Source of the DNA: Cellulomonas denverensis
Lineage (GTDB): Bacteria; Actinomycetota; Actinomycetes; Actinomycetales; Cellulomonadaceae
Reading direction: 5' to 3'
DNA: 64,000 nt
NCBI RefSeq assembly: GCF_012396125.1
Contig: NZ_JAAXOX010000001.1
Span: 558,001 to 622,000, forward strand
Shown here: piece after piece, positions 17,808-27,133 of the stretch
How positions within the stretch are numbered: position 1 is the first letter of the stretch
Layout: the number at the start of each line of letters is the position of its first letter
Notes under the pieces: model-generated
Database searches by the model: none
Told to the model about the DNA's origin: nothing
The model's input: the letters and a program-made list of their open reading frames with translations, nothing else
Position numbers and translations under genes: made by a program

Positions 17808-18772
17808 GCGTCGTCGTCCTCCGGATCGGCGGTGGGGATGTCCGGAACGCTACCCCCGTCCGCGCCCGAGGTGTGAGCCGGGGTCAGGGCGTCCAGCAGC
17901 GCCTGGCCCTGGCCGGTGCCGATCAGCCCGGCGGCCAGGGCGCGCACGGTGGCGGCCCGGGACAGCACCGAGTAGGAGTCCAGCACGTCCGCGGCGCCGG
18001 TCCGGGCGGCCAGGTCGGTCAGCTCGGCCAGGTGATCGCGCACGGTGCCCGCGTCGCCGCGCCGGACCGGGCCGGTCAGGGTGGCGATCGCCCCGCCGGC
18101 CGACTCGGCGCGCAACGATCCGTCCAGGGCGGCGTCCAGCAGCGGGCGCAGCACCGCCCCCGGGTCCTCGATCCCGGCGGCCCGCAGCGCCTCGCCGGCC
18201 TGGGCGACCAGCACCACCAGGTGGTTCGCCCCGTGCGCGAGGGCCGCGTGGTAGAGCGGTCGCATCCGCTCGTCGACCACCACCGGCTCGCCGCCCATCT
18301 CCACCACCAGCGCCTGGCCGATCGGCAGCACCGGGGTCGGCGCGGTCACCGCGAAGGTGCAGCCCTCCAACCGGGACAGGTCGAGCGAGGTGCCGGTGAA
18401 GGTCATCGCCGGGTGCAGTGCCACCGGGATCACTCCCCGGGCGCGCGCCGGGTCCAGCACCGCCGCCCCGTAGCGACCGGCGGTGTGCACGGCGATCTGC
18501 CCGGGCTGCCACGCGCCGGTGGCGGCCAGACCCTCGACCAGGTCCGCCAGCGCGTCGTCCGGCACCGCCAGCAGCACCAGCTCCGCCCGGCGCACCACCT
18601 CCGGCACCGGGAGCACCGGCACCCCGGGCAGCAGGGTTTCGGCCCGCTCCCTCGACGCCTCGGAGACCGCGGACACCCCGATCACCGGGTGCCCCACCGC
18701 CCGCAGTGCGCTGCCGAGCACGGCACCGACCCGGCCGGCGCCGACCACGCCGACCCCCAGCCTGGTCGTCAC
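17804..18772 (-). CDS. Rossmann-fold oxidoreductase-like protein, DUF2520 family
   Basis: 322 residues. The N-terminal dinucleotide-binding motif GVGVVGAGRVGAVLGSALRAVGH is typical of NAD(P)-dependent 6-phosphogluconate/ketopantoate reductase-like folds. The C-terminal helical half includes VIPVALHPAMTFTG and HGANHLVVLVAQAGEALR, both typical of DUF2520. Members usually sit next to panC, as here, and a ketopantoate-reductase-like or regulatory role has been supposed, but none is proven. The GTG start overlaps the preceding PH-domain gene by four bases; an acidic tail (DPEDDDA) ends the protein. Confidence 0.85.
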   Translation of the reverse strand: MTTRLGVGVVGAGRVGAVLGSALRAVGHPVIGVSAVSEASRERAETLLPGVPVLPVPEVVRRAELVLLAVPDDALADLVEGLAATGAWQPGQIAVHTAGRYGAAVLDPARARGVIPVALHPAMTFTGTSLDLSRLEGCTFAVTAPTPVLPIGQALVVEMGGEPVVVDERMRPLYHAALAHGANHLVVLVAQAGEALRAAGIEDPGAVLRPLLDAALDGSLRAESAGGAIATLTGPVRRGDAGTVRDHLAELTDLAARTGAADVLDSYSVLSRAATVRALAAGLIGTGQGQALLDALTPAHTSGADGGSVPDIPTADPEDDDA

Positions 18773-20265
18773 GGCTGGATCATCCACTGCTCCGGACCGG
18801 CACCGGCCCGGGCCGTGCGCGCCCGCACCGACTGGTCCTCGATCAGCCGGGCGGCGTCGCGGCCGTCCAGGTGGTGCACGGTGGGGGTGACCGGACCGGG
18901 GGTGGAGTGCACCGCGAAGGTGGCCAGCCCCATCCGGCGCTCCAGCGGGCCCTGGTTCAGGCCGAGCGACTGGGTGCGCTCGTGCGGCACCACCACCACG
19001 CAGTGGGTCAGCCGGCCGTGCCGCATCACCAGGGCGCGGTCGGTCACAGTCACGCCGGTGCGGCGCCAGGCGATCGGGTCCAGCCAGCGGGCGCGGCGGG
19101 GTGCGGTGAGGAAGCCGTGCCGGTCGTCGGTGCCGGTCAGGGCCGCCTCGACCAGTCCGGCCGGGTCCTCGGTGCCCAGGTCGGGCAGCACCAGCCACAG
19201 GGCCAGCAGCACGTCCTCCCGGGTGCCGACCGGCAGCAGCACGTGGTCGGACTGTTCGCCGTCCTCGGCCGTGCCGTAGCCGGCCACATTGATCTCGACC
19301 CGCCACCAGTCGGCCTTGCGCCACAGGATGCTCTGGTAGATCCGCACCGCCTGCACCCGCCCAGGCGGCAGGGTCTGGGCGCGGGTCTCGGTCAGCCCGT
19401 GCCGCAGCCGGATGCCGTCCGGGGAGATCGCCGCCCGGAAGTTCGCACCCCGGTTGATCCGGCCCCACAGGTAGGAGGCCACGGCCAGCACACCGGGCAG
19501 GATGCCGAGCGCCGGGCCGATGCTGCCGGAGACGGCCATCACGACGATCAGGGCGGCCACCCAGAGCAGCAGCCAGAACACCGCCCAGGTCAGCAGGGTG
19601 GACAGCAGCAGGCGGCGGACCGGGACGGTGTACACCGGCCGTTCCGGGGCGGTGGGCGCGAGCTCCTCCGCCGGCGACACCACCGTGCCCGGCGCCTCGG
19701 GCCCGCCCCCGGTCGCCTGCGGCACCGCGGTGCGCCCACGGTGCAGGCCGGCCGCGCGGGCCAACAGGTCGGCCCGCAGCTGGTCGGCCTCCGCCTCGCG
19801 CAGGAACGCCAGCGGCACCGCGCTCCCGGCGCCACCGGCCACCTCCAGCCGCAGCTCGGCCAGCCCGAACAACCGTGCCAGCAGTGGCTGGCGCACATCG
19901 ATCGCCTGCAACCGGTCCAGCCGGGCCTGGCGCTGCTGGCGGAACAGCACCCCGGTGCGCAGCTGCACCGCGTCGTCGGTGACCGCGAACCGGGTGACCC
20001 GCCAGGCGATCGCCGAGTAGCCGAAGCCGAACAGGAACACGATCGCCAGCAGCCCGAGCGCGGCCAGCCACACCCGGCCGCCCAGCCACTCCGCGAGCTC
20101 CTGCACGTCGTCGGCGGAGTTCGCGCCGATCACCACCAGCACCGCGACGAAGACCTTCCAGCCCTTCACCGCCGGGGTCACCGGGTGCATCCGGCGCCAC
20201 TGCACGCCGTCCTCGACCTGCGCGGGGCTCCCGGCGGTGATCGGACGTGCCGCGGGGTCGCTCAC
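18769..20265 (-). CDS. Bacterial PH-domain membrane protein, YdbT-like (larger of a pair)
   Basis: 498 residues. Membrane segments lie at about 33-50, 60-85, 205-225 and 235-255, with cytosolic beta-rich PH2 modules between and after them. Repeated patterns FAVTDDAVQLRTGVLFRQQRQARLDRLQAIDV, GIRLRHGLTETRAQTLPPGRVQAV and the C-terminal RRTGVTVTDRALVMRHGRLTH are three copies of the bacterial PH core. It pairs with the smaller PH protein next door, as in YdbS-YdbT of Bacillus. The family is linked to membrane stress or resistance to membrane-active compounds; the ligand is unknown. Confidence 0.8.
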   Translation of the reverse strand: MSDPAARPITAGSPAQVEDGVQWRRMHPVTPAVKGWKVFVAVLVVIGANSADDVQELAEWLGGRVWLAALGLLAIVFLFGFGYSAIAWRVTRFAVTDDAVQLRTGVLFRQQRQARLDRLQAIDVRQPLLARLFGLAELRLEVAGGAGSAVPLAFLREAEADQLRADLLARAAGLHRGRTAVPQATGGGPEAPGTVVSPAEELAPTAPERPVYTVPVRRLLLSTLLTWAVFWLLLWVAALIVVMAVSGSIGPALGILPGVLAVASYLWGRINRGANFRAAISPDGIRLRHGLTETRAQTLPPGRVQAVRIYQSILWRKADWWRVEINVAGYGTAEDGEQSDHVLLPVGTREDVLLALWLVLPDLGTEDPAGLVEAALTGTDDRHGFLTAPRRARWLDPIAWRRTGVTVTDRALVMRHGRLTHCVVVVPHERTQSLGLNQGPLERRMGLATFAVHSTPGPVTPTVHHLDGRDAARLIEDQSVRARTARAGAGPEQWMIQP

Positions 20266-20759
20266 AGCCCCGCCAGCCGGGACTCGCCACGCGAGGCGAG
20301 CTGGTCACGCAGCCGGGCGGCCTCGTCGGTGGGCAGGCCGTCGACCGTGACCTCGCTCTGCGGTGAGGCGGTGTGCAGCTGGACGGTCGCGATGCCGAAC
20401 TTGCGGGCCAGCGGCCCGGCGTTCACATCGACGTACTGCATCCGGCCGTAGGGCACCACCACCATCGAGCGGAACAGGATGCCCCGGCGGACCAGCAGGT
20501 CGTCGGCGCGTTCGGCGTAGCCCATCGCGCGCACCTGCCGCGGGATCAGCCAGGCCACCCAGGCGCACAGCAGCAGCACCCCCAGCGGGATCGCCCACAG
20601 CCAGATCAGCCCGGACAGCAGCGGGACCAGCACGGCGCCGATCAGCACCGGGGCCAGCCAGGCCGCGGCCAGCACCGTGCGTGCGGTGATCAGGCGCGGG
20701 GAGACCGGGGTCCAGGTGACGCCCTCGGGTTCGAACGGCTCGGTGGTCATGGCGGACAT
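20262..20759 (-). CDS. Bacterial PH-domain membrane protein, YdbS-like (smaller of a pair)
   Basis: 165 residues from the chosen ATG. Two adjacent hydrophobic segments (about 28-70) are followed by one PH2 module, ERADDLLVRRGILFRSMVVVPYGRMQYVDVNAGPLARKFGIATVQLHTAS. Similar phrases recur in the larger neighbour, so the two are paralogues that probably form a complex in the membrane. The start is not firmly set: ATG 20759, ATG 20750 and GTG 20780 are all in frame and none has a strong ribosome site. The stop overlaps the next gene by four bases. Confidence 0.8.
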   Translation of the reverse strand: MSAMTTEPFEPEGVTWTPVSPRLITARTVLAAAWLAPVLIGAVLVPLLSGLIWLWAIPLGVLLLCAWVAWLIPRQVRAMGYAERADDLLVRRGILFRSMVVVPYGRMQYVDVNAGPLARKFGIATVQLHTASPQSEVTVDGLPTDEAARLRDQLASRGESRLAGL

Positions 20760-20780
20760 GATGGCACCCGGCGGCACCAC

Positions 20781-21275
20781 TCAGCCCGCTGCGGGATCCG
20801 GTGCGGGTCCGGTCGCCCGGTCGCGCTCGGCGGGGTCCTCCGGCGGCGGTACGTGGCAGAACCACTCGACCAGCAGGCCGACCACGGCGAGGATCACCGC
20901 GCCCAGCACCGCCAGGCCCGCGGACCAGGCGCGCTCGGTGCCACCCGGGCCGGACAGTTCGGTCACCGCGTGCAACACCTGGGCCAGGTACCAGCCGGAC
21001 AACAGCGCCCCGGTGTAGCAGCTCGCCTTGCCCAGCACCGCGGTCCGGGCCGCCCGGATCGGGTCCAGCCCCGGGCGCTTGCCGTGCAGGTACTGGCGCA
21101 CGGTCCAGCCCAGCCAGAACACGATCGCGGCGATGAACACCAGCACGCCCACGGTCGGCCAGGGCACCTCCGGCGGCAGCCAGCCGCGGCTGGACAGGAT
21201 CCGCAGCACCGCCCAGGCGACGGCGGTGGTGACGGCGGCGACCAGCAGCAGTGAACCGATCCGGGTGCGCTGCAT
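20781..21275 (-). CDS. DUF3180 family membrane protein
   Basis: 164 residues with four hydrophobic segments (about 7-24, 40-58, 85-105 and 122-145). It begins MQRTRIGSLLLVAAVTTAVAW and has the WTVRQYLHGKRPGLDPIRAAR loop and VLGKASCYTGALLSGWY segment that mark DUF3180. Almost all members sit beside folK in actinobacteria, and here its ATG overlaps the folBK stop by one base. No function is known. The conserved cysteine pair and basic loop are the only unusual features, and a role in folate-related transport would be a guess. Confidence 0.85.
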   Translation of the reverse strand: MQRTRIGSLLLVAAVTTAVAWAVLRILSSRGWLPPEVPWPTVGVLVFIAAIVFWLGWTVRQYLHGKRPGLDPIRAARTAVLGKASCYTGALLSGWYLAQVLHAVTELSGPGGTERAWSAGLAVLGAVILAVVGLLVEWFCHVPPPEDPAERDRATGPAPDPAAG

Positions 21276-22858
21276 CAGGGTGCCTGGTGCCGGGCGGTGG
21301 GGTTCTCCCCGGTGTCGAACTCCGGCCGGATCGGCGGGATGTCGAACAGGGCGGGGTGGTCACGCATCGGGTCGTGCTCCGGCTCGGCGGGTGCGGGTGC
21401 GGGTGCCGGTGTGGGTGCCGAGGTGGGTGCCGGAACTCCGGGCACCGGCAGCGGGTCGAGTTCGGGCTCGATCCCGGCGACCGGCTCGTCGGGCCCGTCG
21501 GAGGCCGCGGGCACCGACTGGGTCAGCCAGTCCAGGGCCAGCCAGCGCACCCCGTCCCGGTCCGGCGCGGTCGCGGCCAGCTGGGCGACCGGCCCGCCGC
21601 CCAGCCCGTGCAGCACCGCATCCGGCCGGACCTGCGCCCAGGGCTGCAGCACGAACGCCCGCTCGTGCGCGCGGGGGTGCGGCAGTTCCAGGTCGTCGGT
21701 GACCAGGCTCAGCTCGCCGAAGGCGATGATGTCGATGTCCAGCGTGCGCGGACCCCAGTGCACCAGGCGCTCCCGGCCGTGCGCCTGCTCGATCGCGCCG
21801 GTGGCGTGCAGCAGCTCCCGCGGGGCCAGCGTGGTCCGGGCGATCAGCACGGCGTTCAGGTAGTCCGGCTGCTCCGGTCCGCCGACCGGGGCGGTCCGGG
21901 CCAGGGCGGAGACCTCCAGCAGCTCCACCCCGGGGATGTCCGCGATCTCGGCGACGGCGGCGCGCAGGGTGTCCTGGGCGGTGCCGAGGTTGGACCCGAG
22001 CGCCAGCACCACCTCGGTCGGCTCGGCCGGCGGCTGGTCGAAGGCGTCGCCCGCGGCGGTGCCGGTCACCACCGGGGTGGGTGCGGAGCCGCCGTTCAGG
22101 CCGGCCAGGGCCGCGGCGGCGGGGTCGTCCGGGCCGGTCACGGTCTCCGGCTCCTCTCGGGCCGGCTCGTCCTCGGCCGGGCCACCGAGGTCCAGCGCAC
22201 CGGCGAGGGCCGCACCGGCCAGGGCGGCACCGGCACTGGCCGCACCCGCCGCCTCCGCCGGGACCGCGGGTATCACCGCGGTGGCCGGGGCGCCGGTGCC
22301 GGACACCCGGATCGGGCCGGTGACCGGGCGGCCGTCCGGGGTGGGCAGCTCGTCGGCCGGGGCGTGCGCGGCGGCCAGCTCGGCGTCGTCGTCCACGTGA
22401 CCGGCGGGGCTGAGCTCGGCTTCGGCCGGCGGCTGCCACGGCTGGGCACCCGGGGCCAGCGGCTCGGCGGCGGGCAGCCGGTTGCGGTCCCGGCGCACCC
22501 GCACCTCGACGTCGCCGAACGGCACCGCGATCGGGGCCTGCGGCTTGTGCACGGTGACCTCGACCGCCAGCGCCTGCGGGTGGGCCAGCACGGTGGCCGC
22601 GATCCGCTCCGCGACGGTCTCGATCAGGTCGGCCGGCTCGCCGCGCAGCACCGCCACCACCTGCTCGGCGACGGTGCCGTAGTCCAGGGTGTGCGCCAGG
22701 TCGTCGGTGGCGGCGGCGCGCCGGGTGTCCAGGGCGATCACCAGGTCGGCGACGAAGGTCTGGCCCTCGCGCCGCTCGTGGTCGAAGACGCCGTGGTACC
22801 CGGTGGCGCTGACGCCGGTCAGCCGGATGGTGTCCGGGGTGGTCGGCTGCTCGCTCAT
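21275..22858 (-). CDS. folB-folK: Bifunctional dihydroneopterin aldolase / HPPK (FolB-FolK fusion)
   Basis: 527 residues combining two consecutive folate enzymes. FolB (about 8-125) has GVSATGYHGVFDHERREGQTF and the HTLDYGTVAEQV motif. FolK (about 281-430) has VVLALGSNLG, GPEQPDYLNAV and the ATP/pterin motif LVHWGPRTLDIDIIAFGE, then LPHPRAHERAFVLQPWAQV. They are joined by an unusually long linker of about 155 residues rich in Ala, Pro, Gly and Asp/Glu. A Pro-Ala tail with alternating PTPAPAPA follows. The fusion would channel dihydroneopterin to the pyrophosphokinase. Its ATG overlaps the folP stop by four bases. Confidence 0.93.
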   Translation of the reverse strand: MSEQPTTPDTIRLTGVSATGYHGVFDHERREGQTFVADLVIALDTRRAAATDDLAHTLDYGTVAEQVVAVLRGEPADLIETVAERIAATVLAHPQALAVEVTVHKPQAPIAVPFGDVEVRVRRDRNRLPAAEPLAPGAQPWQPPAEAELSPAGHVDDDAELAAAHAPADELPTPDGRPVTGPIRVSGTGAPATAVIPAVPAEAAGAASAGAALAGAALAGALDLGGPAEDEPAREEPETVTGPDDPAAAALAGLNGGSAPTPVVTGTAAGDAFDQPPAEPTEVVLALGSNLGTAQDTLRAAVAEIADIPGVELLEVSALARTAPVGGPEQPDYLNAVLIARTTLAPRELLHATGAIEQAHGRERLVHWGPRTLDIDIIAFGELSLVTDDLELPHPRAHERAFVLQPWAQVRPDAVLHGLGGGPVAQLAATAPDRDGVRWLALDWLTQSVPAASDGPDEPVAGIEPELDPLPVPGVPAPTSAPTPAPAPAPAEPEHDPMRDHPALFDIPPIRPEFDTGENPTARHQAP

Positions 22859-23730
22859 CGTGCGTCCTCTCCTGCGGTCCGGGCGGCCGTCCAGGCCTGG
22901 GCCACGCGCACCGCGTCGGCCGTTCCCCGTGCTTCATGGACCCGCACGCACCAGGCCCCGGCGGCGGCGGCCAGTGCCGAGATCGCCGCGGTGGCGCGGT
23001 CCCGTTCCAACGGTGCGGCCGGGGTGCCGTCCGCACCGGCCAGCAGGTGCCCGAGGAAGCGTTTGCGGGACGCCCCCACCAGCACCGGGAAACCCTCGGC
23101 CAGCAACTCGTCCAGCCGGGCGAGCAGCGGCCAGTTCGCCGAACCCGGCTTGGCGAAGCCCAGCCCGGGATCCAGCACGATCTGGTGGTCGGCCACCCCG
23201 GCGTCCCGTAGCCGTGCGACCCGCTCGGCCAGCTCGGCGCGCACGTCGGTGACCACGTCGCCGTACTCGGCCAGCGAGTCCATCACGTCGGCGTGCCCGC
23301 GCCAATGCATCGCCACGTAGACCACGCCGGTCCGGGCGACCACGCCGTACATCTCCGGGTCGGCCAGGCCACCGGAGACGTCGTTGACGATCACCGCCCC
23401 GGCCTTCACCGCCTCCTCGGCCACCGCGGCCCGGGTGGTGTCCACGCTGACCGGCACGCCGCGGATTGCGAACTCGCGGATCACCGGGATCACCCGGCGC
23501 AGCTCCTCGTCCACCGGCACCCGCTCGGCACCGGGCCGGGTGGACTCGCCGCCGACGTCCAGCAGGTCGGCGCCCTCGGCCAGCAGGGCGAGCCCGTGCC
23601 GGAGGGCGGCATCCGGGGTGAACCACTCCCCACCATCGGAGAACGAGTCCGGGGTCACGTTGACCACACCCATGACCAGGGTGCGATCGACGGCGGTCAC
23701 GGCATCGGGGAGGGGGGAGGGGTGATGCAC
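22855..23730 (-). CDS. folP: Dihydropteroate synthase
   Basis: 291 residues. It condenses the pterin pyrophosphate with p-aminobenzoate and is the sulfonamide target. The motifs are MGVVNVTPDSFSDGG (about 20-34), LLDVGGESTRPGAERV, VIVNDVSGGLADPEM, DPGLGFAKPGSANWPLLARLDEL and VLVGASRKRFLG, with the final RVHEARGTADAVRVAQAW. The GTG at 23730 is the first in-frame start but lacks a good ribosome site; a GTG a few codons inside is also possible. It is preceded by folE after about 34 bases, so three folate enzymes lie in order on one transcript. Confidence 0.96.
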   Translation of the reverse strand: MHHPSPLPDAVTAVDRTLVMGVVNVTPDSFSDGGEWFTPDAALRHGLALLAEGADLLDVGGESTRPGAERVPVDEELRRVIPVIREFAIRGVPVSVDTTRAAVAEEAVKAGAVIVNDVSGGLADPEMYGVVARTGVVYVAMHWRGHADVMDSLAEYGDVVTDVRAELAERVARLRDAGVADHQIVLDPGLGFAKPGSANWPLLARLDELLAEGFPVLVGASRKRFLGHLLAGADGTPAAPLERDRATAAISALAAAAGAWCVRVHEARGTADAVRVAQAWTAARTAGEDAR

Positions 23731-23764
23731 GCGGGTCAGCCTAGGCGGTCCGGGTCGCTCGTGG

Positions 23765-24361
23765 TCAGCGGATCAGGCTCATCGCCTCGGCGCGGGTGGC
23801 GGGATCGCGCATCTGCCCCCGCACCGCCGAGGTCAGCGTCCGGCTGCCGGGCTTGCGCACCCCGCGCATCGACATGCACAGGTGCTCGCACTCGACCACC
23901 ACCAGCACGCCCCGCGGTTGCAGGTGTTCGACCAGGGCGTCGGCGATCTGCCCGGTCATCCGCTCCTGCACCTGCGGGCGCCGGGCGTAGACGTCCACCA
24001 GCCGGGCCAGCTTGCTCAGCCCGGTCACCGTGCCGTTCTCGCCCGGGATGTAGCCGACATGCGCCACGCCGTGGAACGGCACCAGGTGGTGCTCGCAGGT
24101 CGAGTACACCTCGATGTCCTTGACCAGGACCATCTCCTCGTGCCCGATGTCGAAGGTCGCGCTGAGCACGTCGGCGGCGTCCTGGCGCAGCCCGGCGAAG
24201 ATCTCCTGGTACGCCCGGGCCACCCGCGCCGGGGTGTCCCGCAGCCCCTCGCGCTCCGGGTCCTCGCCCACCGCGAGCAGGAGTTCGCGCACCGCGGCCT
24301 CGGCCCGGGCGGCGTCGTACGGCGGCACCGCGGACGGCGGCGGGAACGGCTGCTCGGCCAT
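23765..24361 (-). CDS. folE: GTP cyclohydrolase I
   Basis: 198 residues. It opens GTP to dihydroneopterin triphosphate, the first step of folate synthesis. The zinc and substrate residues are seen in [21 protein letters not shown] and [25 protein letters not shown] and [23 protein letters not shown] complete the pattern. The ATG at 24361 is used because the frame upstream of it runs into ftsH. The gene begins three bases after the ftsH stop, which links folate genes to the protease gene in the arrangement typical of actinobacteria. Confidence 0.97.
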   Translation of the reverse strand: MAEQPFPPPSAVPPYDAARAEAAVRELLLAVGEDPEREGLRDTPARVARAYQEIFAGLRQDAADVLSATFDIGHEEMVLVKDIEVYSTCEHHLVPFHGVAHVGYIPGENGTVTGLSKLARLVDVYARRPQVQERMTGQIADALVEHLQPRGVLVVVECEHLCMSMRGVRKPGSRTLTSAVRGQMRDPATRAEAMSLIR

Positions 24362-24363
24362 GG

Positions 24364-26418
24364 TCAGTCCTGCTGGTCGCCGGCCGGACCGGGCACGTCG
24401 GGCAGCTCGTTCGGCGGCACCTCGACGGTCTCCACCGCCGGGTGCTCGTCCTTGGCGGCGGCCGCCTCGTCCTGCGGCACGATCTGGCCGTTCTGGCCGG
24501 CGAGCTCGGCCGGGGTCATCACCGGCGGCCGGTCGGAGACCCCGCGCTCGTCGTTGGTCAGCCACACCTCGCGCGGCGGCCGCTTGGTCACCGGCTCGAA
24601 GATCCGGGCCAGCTCCTGCTGGTTCAGGGTCTCCTTCTCCAGCAGCTCCAGCACCAGCGCGTCCAGGACGTCCCGGTACTCGTTCAGGATCTCCCAGGCC
24701 TCGTGGTGGGCGTGGTCCATCAGGCCGCGCACCTCGACGTCGACCGTGCTGGCCACCGCCTCGGAGTAGTCGCGCCCGTGGCCCATGTCCCGGCCCATGA
24801 ACACCTCGCCGGAGTCCTGGCCGAGCTTGACCGCACCGACCCGGGCGCTCATCCCGAACTGGGTGACCATCTTGCGCGCGGTGTCGGTGGCCTTCTCGAT
24901 GTCGTTCGAGGCGCCGGTGGTCGGGTCGTGGAAGACCAGTTCCTCGGCCACCCGGCCACCCATCGCGTAGGCCAGCTGGTCCAGCAGCTCGTTGCGGGTG
25001 GTGGAGTACTTGTCCTCGGTGGGCATCACCATCGTGTAGCCCAGCGCGCGGCCACGGGGCAGGATCGTCACCTTGGTCACCGGGTCGGTGTACCGCAGCG
25101 CCGCGGCCACCAGGGCGTGCCCGCCCTCGTGGTACGCGGTGATCTTCTGCTCCTTGATCTTCATCACCCGGGTGCGCTTCTGCGGGCCGGCGATCACCCG
25201 GTCGATGGCCTCGTCCAGCGCGCGGTTGTCGATGATCTGGGCGTTCGAGCGCGCGGTGAGCAGCGCGGCCTCGTTCAGCACGTTCGCCAGGTCGGCGCCG
25301 GTGAAGCCCGGGGTGCGGCGGGCCACCGCGGACAGATCGACGTCGGTGGCCATCGGCTTGCCCTGCGCGTGCACCTGCAGGATCCGCTCGCGGCCCTTCA
25401 GATCCGGCGGCTCCACGGCCACCTGGCGGTCGAACCGGCCCGGGCGCAGCAGCGCGGGGTCCAGGATGTCCGGCCGGTTGGTGGCGGCGATCAGGATGAC
25501 GTTGCTCTTGACGTCGAAGCCGTCCATCTCGACCAGCATCTGGTTCAGGGTCTGCTCGCGCTCGTCGTGGCCGCCGCCCATCCCGGCGCCACGATGCCGG
25601 CCGACCGCGTCGATCTCGTCGATGAAGATGATCGCCGGGGCGTTCTGCTTCGCCTGGTCGAACAGGTCGCGCACCCGGGAGGCGCCGACACCGACGAACA
25701 TCTCGACGAAGTCCGACCCGGAGATCGAGTAGAACGGCACCCCGGCCTCACCGGCCACCGCACGGGCCAGCAGGGTCTTGCCGGTGCCGGGCGGGCCGTA
25801 CAGCAGCACGCCCTTGGGGATCTTGGCGCCGACCGCCTCGAACTTGGCCGACTCGGACAGGAACTCCTTGATCTCCTGCAGCTCCTCGACCGCCTCGTCC
25901 ACCCCGGCGACGTCGGCGAAGGTGACCTGCGGCGACTCCTTGGACACCAGCTTGGCCTTGGACTTGCCGAAGGCCATCGCACCCCGGCCGCCGCCCTGCA
26001 TCGAGCTCATCAGGAACCAGAACAGGCCGACGATGATCACGAACGGCAGCACGAAGGTCAGCAGGCTGCTCCACCACGGGGTGGTGGGGACCTCGGAGGT
26101 GTAGCCCTGCTCCGGGTCTGCCTGGGCGATCGCGTCCACCACCATCGGGCCCTGCGGCACGACGTAGCTGAACTGGACGTTCTTGCCGTAGTTCTTGTCG
26201 TCCTTCTCGAAGTCCTCGGTCAGGACGAGGTCCACGCGCTGGACGCCCTCGGTGATCTTGGCCTGCTCGACCTTGCCGTCCTCGATCAGCTCGAGGCCGT
26301 CGGAGGTGTCGATCCGCTGCACACCGGACGAGGTGAAGAAGCTCGCGCCGATCCAGAGCACCAGGACGCCGAGCAGGATCCACGGGACGGGTCCGCGGGT
26401 GAGTCGCTTGAGAGTCAT
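24364..26418 (-). CDS. ftsH: ATP-dependent zinc metalloprotease FtsH
   Basis: 684 residues. It is a hexameric membrane AAA+ protease that degrades damaged membrane proteins and some regulators. N-terminal membrane segments lie at about 10-28 and 117-138, with an extracytoplasmic domain between. The AAA domain has Walker A GPPGTGKT, Walker B IIFIDEID, pore motif [12 protein letters not shown], and second-region-of-homology arginines in RPGRFDRQV. The protease zinc site is HEGGH, with a later Asp in the helix near [21 protein letters not shown]. The tail from about 610 is disordered and acidic. It is the first gene after hpt, with a 114-base gap. Confidence 0.98.
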   Translation of the reverse strand: MTLKRLTRGPVPWILLGVLVLWIGASFFTSSGVQRIDTSDGLELIEDGKVEQAKITEGVQRVDLVLTEDFEKDDKNYGKNVQFSYVVPQGPMVVDAIAQADPEQGYTSEVPTTPWWSSLLTFVLPFVIIVGLFWFLMSSMQGGGRGAMAFGKSKAKLVSKESPQVTFADVAGVDEAVEELQEIKEFLSESAKFEAVGAKIPKGVLLYGPPGTGKTLLARAVAGEAGVPFYSISGSDFVEMFVGVGASRVRDLFDQAKQNAPAIIFIDEIDAVGRHRGAGMGGGHDEREQTLNQMLVEMDGFDVKSNVILIAATNRPDILDPALLRPGRFDRQVAVEPPDLKGRERILQVHAQGKPMATDVDLSAVARRTPGFTGADLANVLNEAALLTARSNAQIIDNRALDEAIDRVIAGPQKRTRVMKIKEQKITAYHEGGHALVAAALRYTDPVTKVTILPRGRALGYTMVMPTEDKYSTTRNELLDQLAYAMGGRVAEELVFHDPTTGASNDIEKATDTARKMVTQFGMSARVGAVKLGQDSGEVFMGRDMGHGRDYSEAVASTVDVEVRGLMDHAHHEAWEILNEYRDVLDALVLELLEKETLNQQELARIFEPVTKRPPREVWLTNDERGVSDRPPVMTPAELAGQNGQIVPQDEAAAAKDEHPAVETVEVPPNELPDVPGPAGDQQD

Positions 26419-26532
26419 GTGGTCAGCGAGGGCGTCTGCCCCCTCGTCCCTCCGGTTGCAGGGGTGGAGGCCTCGAAGCTACACGGTGGATCTGGGCCCG
26501 GGTGGCCCGGTGGGCCGATGTTCGCCCAGGGC

Positions 26533-27087
26533 TCAGTGCGAGTAGACGTGCGGGGCGAGCGTGCCGACGAACGGCAGGTTGCGGTACTTCTCGTCGTAGT
26601 CCAGCCCGTAGCCGACCACGAACTCGTTCGGAATGTCGAAGCCGACGTAGCGGACGTCGACCTCGACCTTGGCGGCATCCGGCTTGCGCAGCATGGTGGC
26701 GATCTCCACGCTGGCCGGGCCGCGGCTGCGCAGGTTCGCGAGCAGCCAGGACAGGGTCAGGCCGGAGTCGATGATGTCCTCGACGATCAGGACGTGGCGG
26801 CCGGTGAGGTCGGCGTCCAGGTCCTTGAGGATCCGGACCACGCCGGAGGACTTGGTGCCGGAGCCGTAGGAGGACACCGCCATCCAGTCCATCGAGACCG
26901 GGGCGCTGATCCGGCGGGCCAGGTCGGCCATCACCATCACCGCACCCTTGAGCACGCCGACCAGGAGCACGTCCTTGCCGGCGTAGTCCGCGTCGATCTG
27001 GGCGGCGATCTCGTCCAGGCGGTTCCCGAGCTGCTCCTCGGTCAGGAGCACGCGCTCCAGGTCCTCGCCCATGTCCTCCACGTTCAC
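26533..27087 (-). CDS. hpt: Hypoxanthine phosphoribosyltransferase
   Basis: 184 residues. It salvages hypoxanthine and guanine with PRPP. The PRPP loop is [14 protein letters not shown] (about 115-128); [19 protein letters not shown] and the substrate region [18 protein letters not shown] follow the family. GTG 27087 is preferred because AAGGAG lies about ten bases upstream. An inner GTG (27081) and ATG (27072) are alternatives, with extra residues before the conserved GEDLERVL. It lies between tilS and ftsH as in most actinobacteria, in which the three genes are usually kept together. Confidence 0.95.
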   Translation of the reverse strand: MNVEDMGEDLERVLLTEEQLGNRLDEIAAQIDADYAGKDVLLVGVLKGAVMVMADLARRISAPVSMDWMAVSSYGSGTKSSGVVRILKDLDADLTGRHVLIVEDIIDSGLTLSWLLANLRSRGPASVEIATMLRKPDAAKVEVDVRYVGFDIPNEFVVGYGLDYDEKYRNLPFVGTLAPHVYSH

Positions 27088-27133
27088 CGCTGCGGTTCTC
27101 CTTGCTGATGCGGACCGTCCGGGATCACCGGAC

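Noticed and set aside
24442..27108. 888-codon open frame antisense to ftsH and hpt
   Set aside because: It is a third-position GC shadow of the real genes: composition of Arg, His, Val, Gly and Asp only, no domain and no ribosome site.
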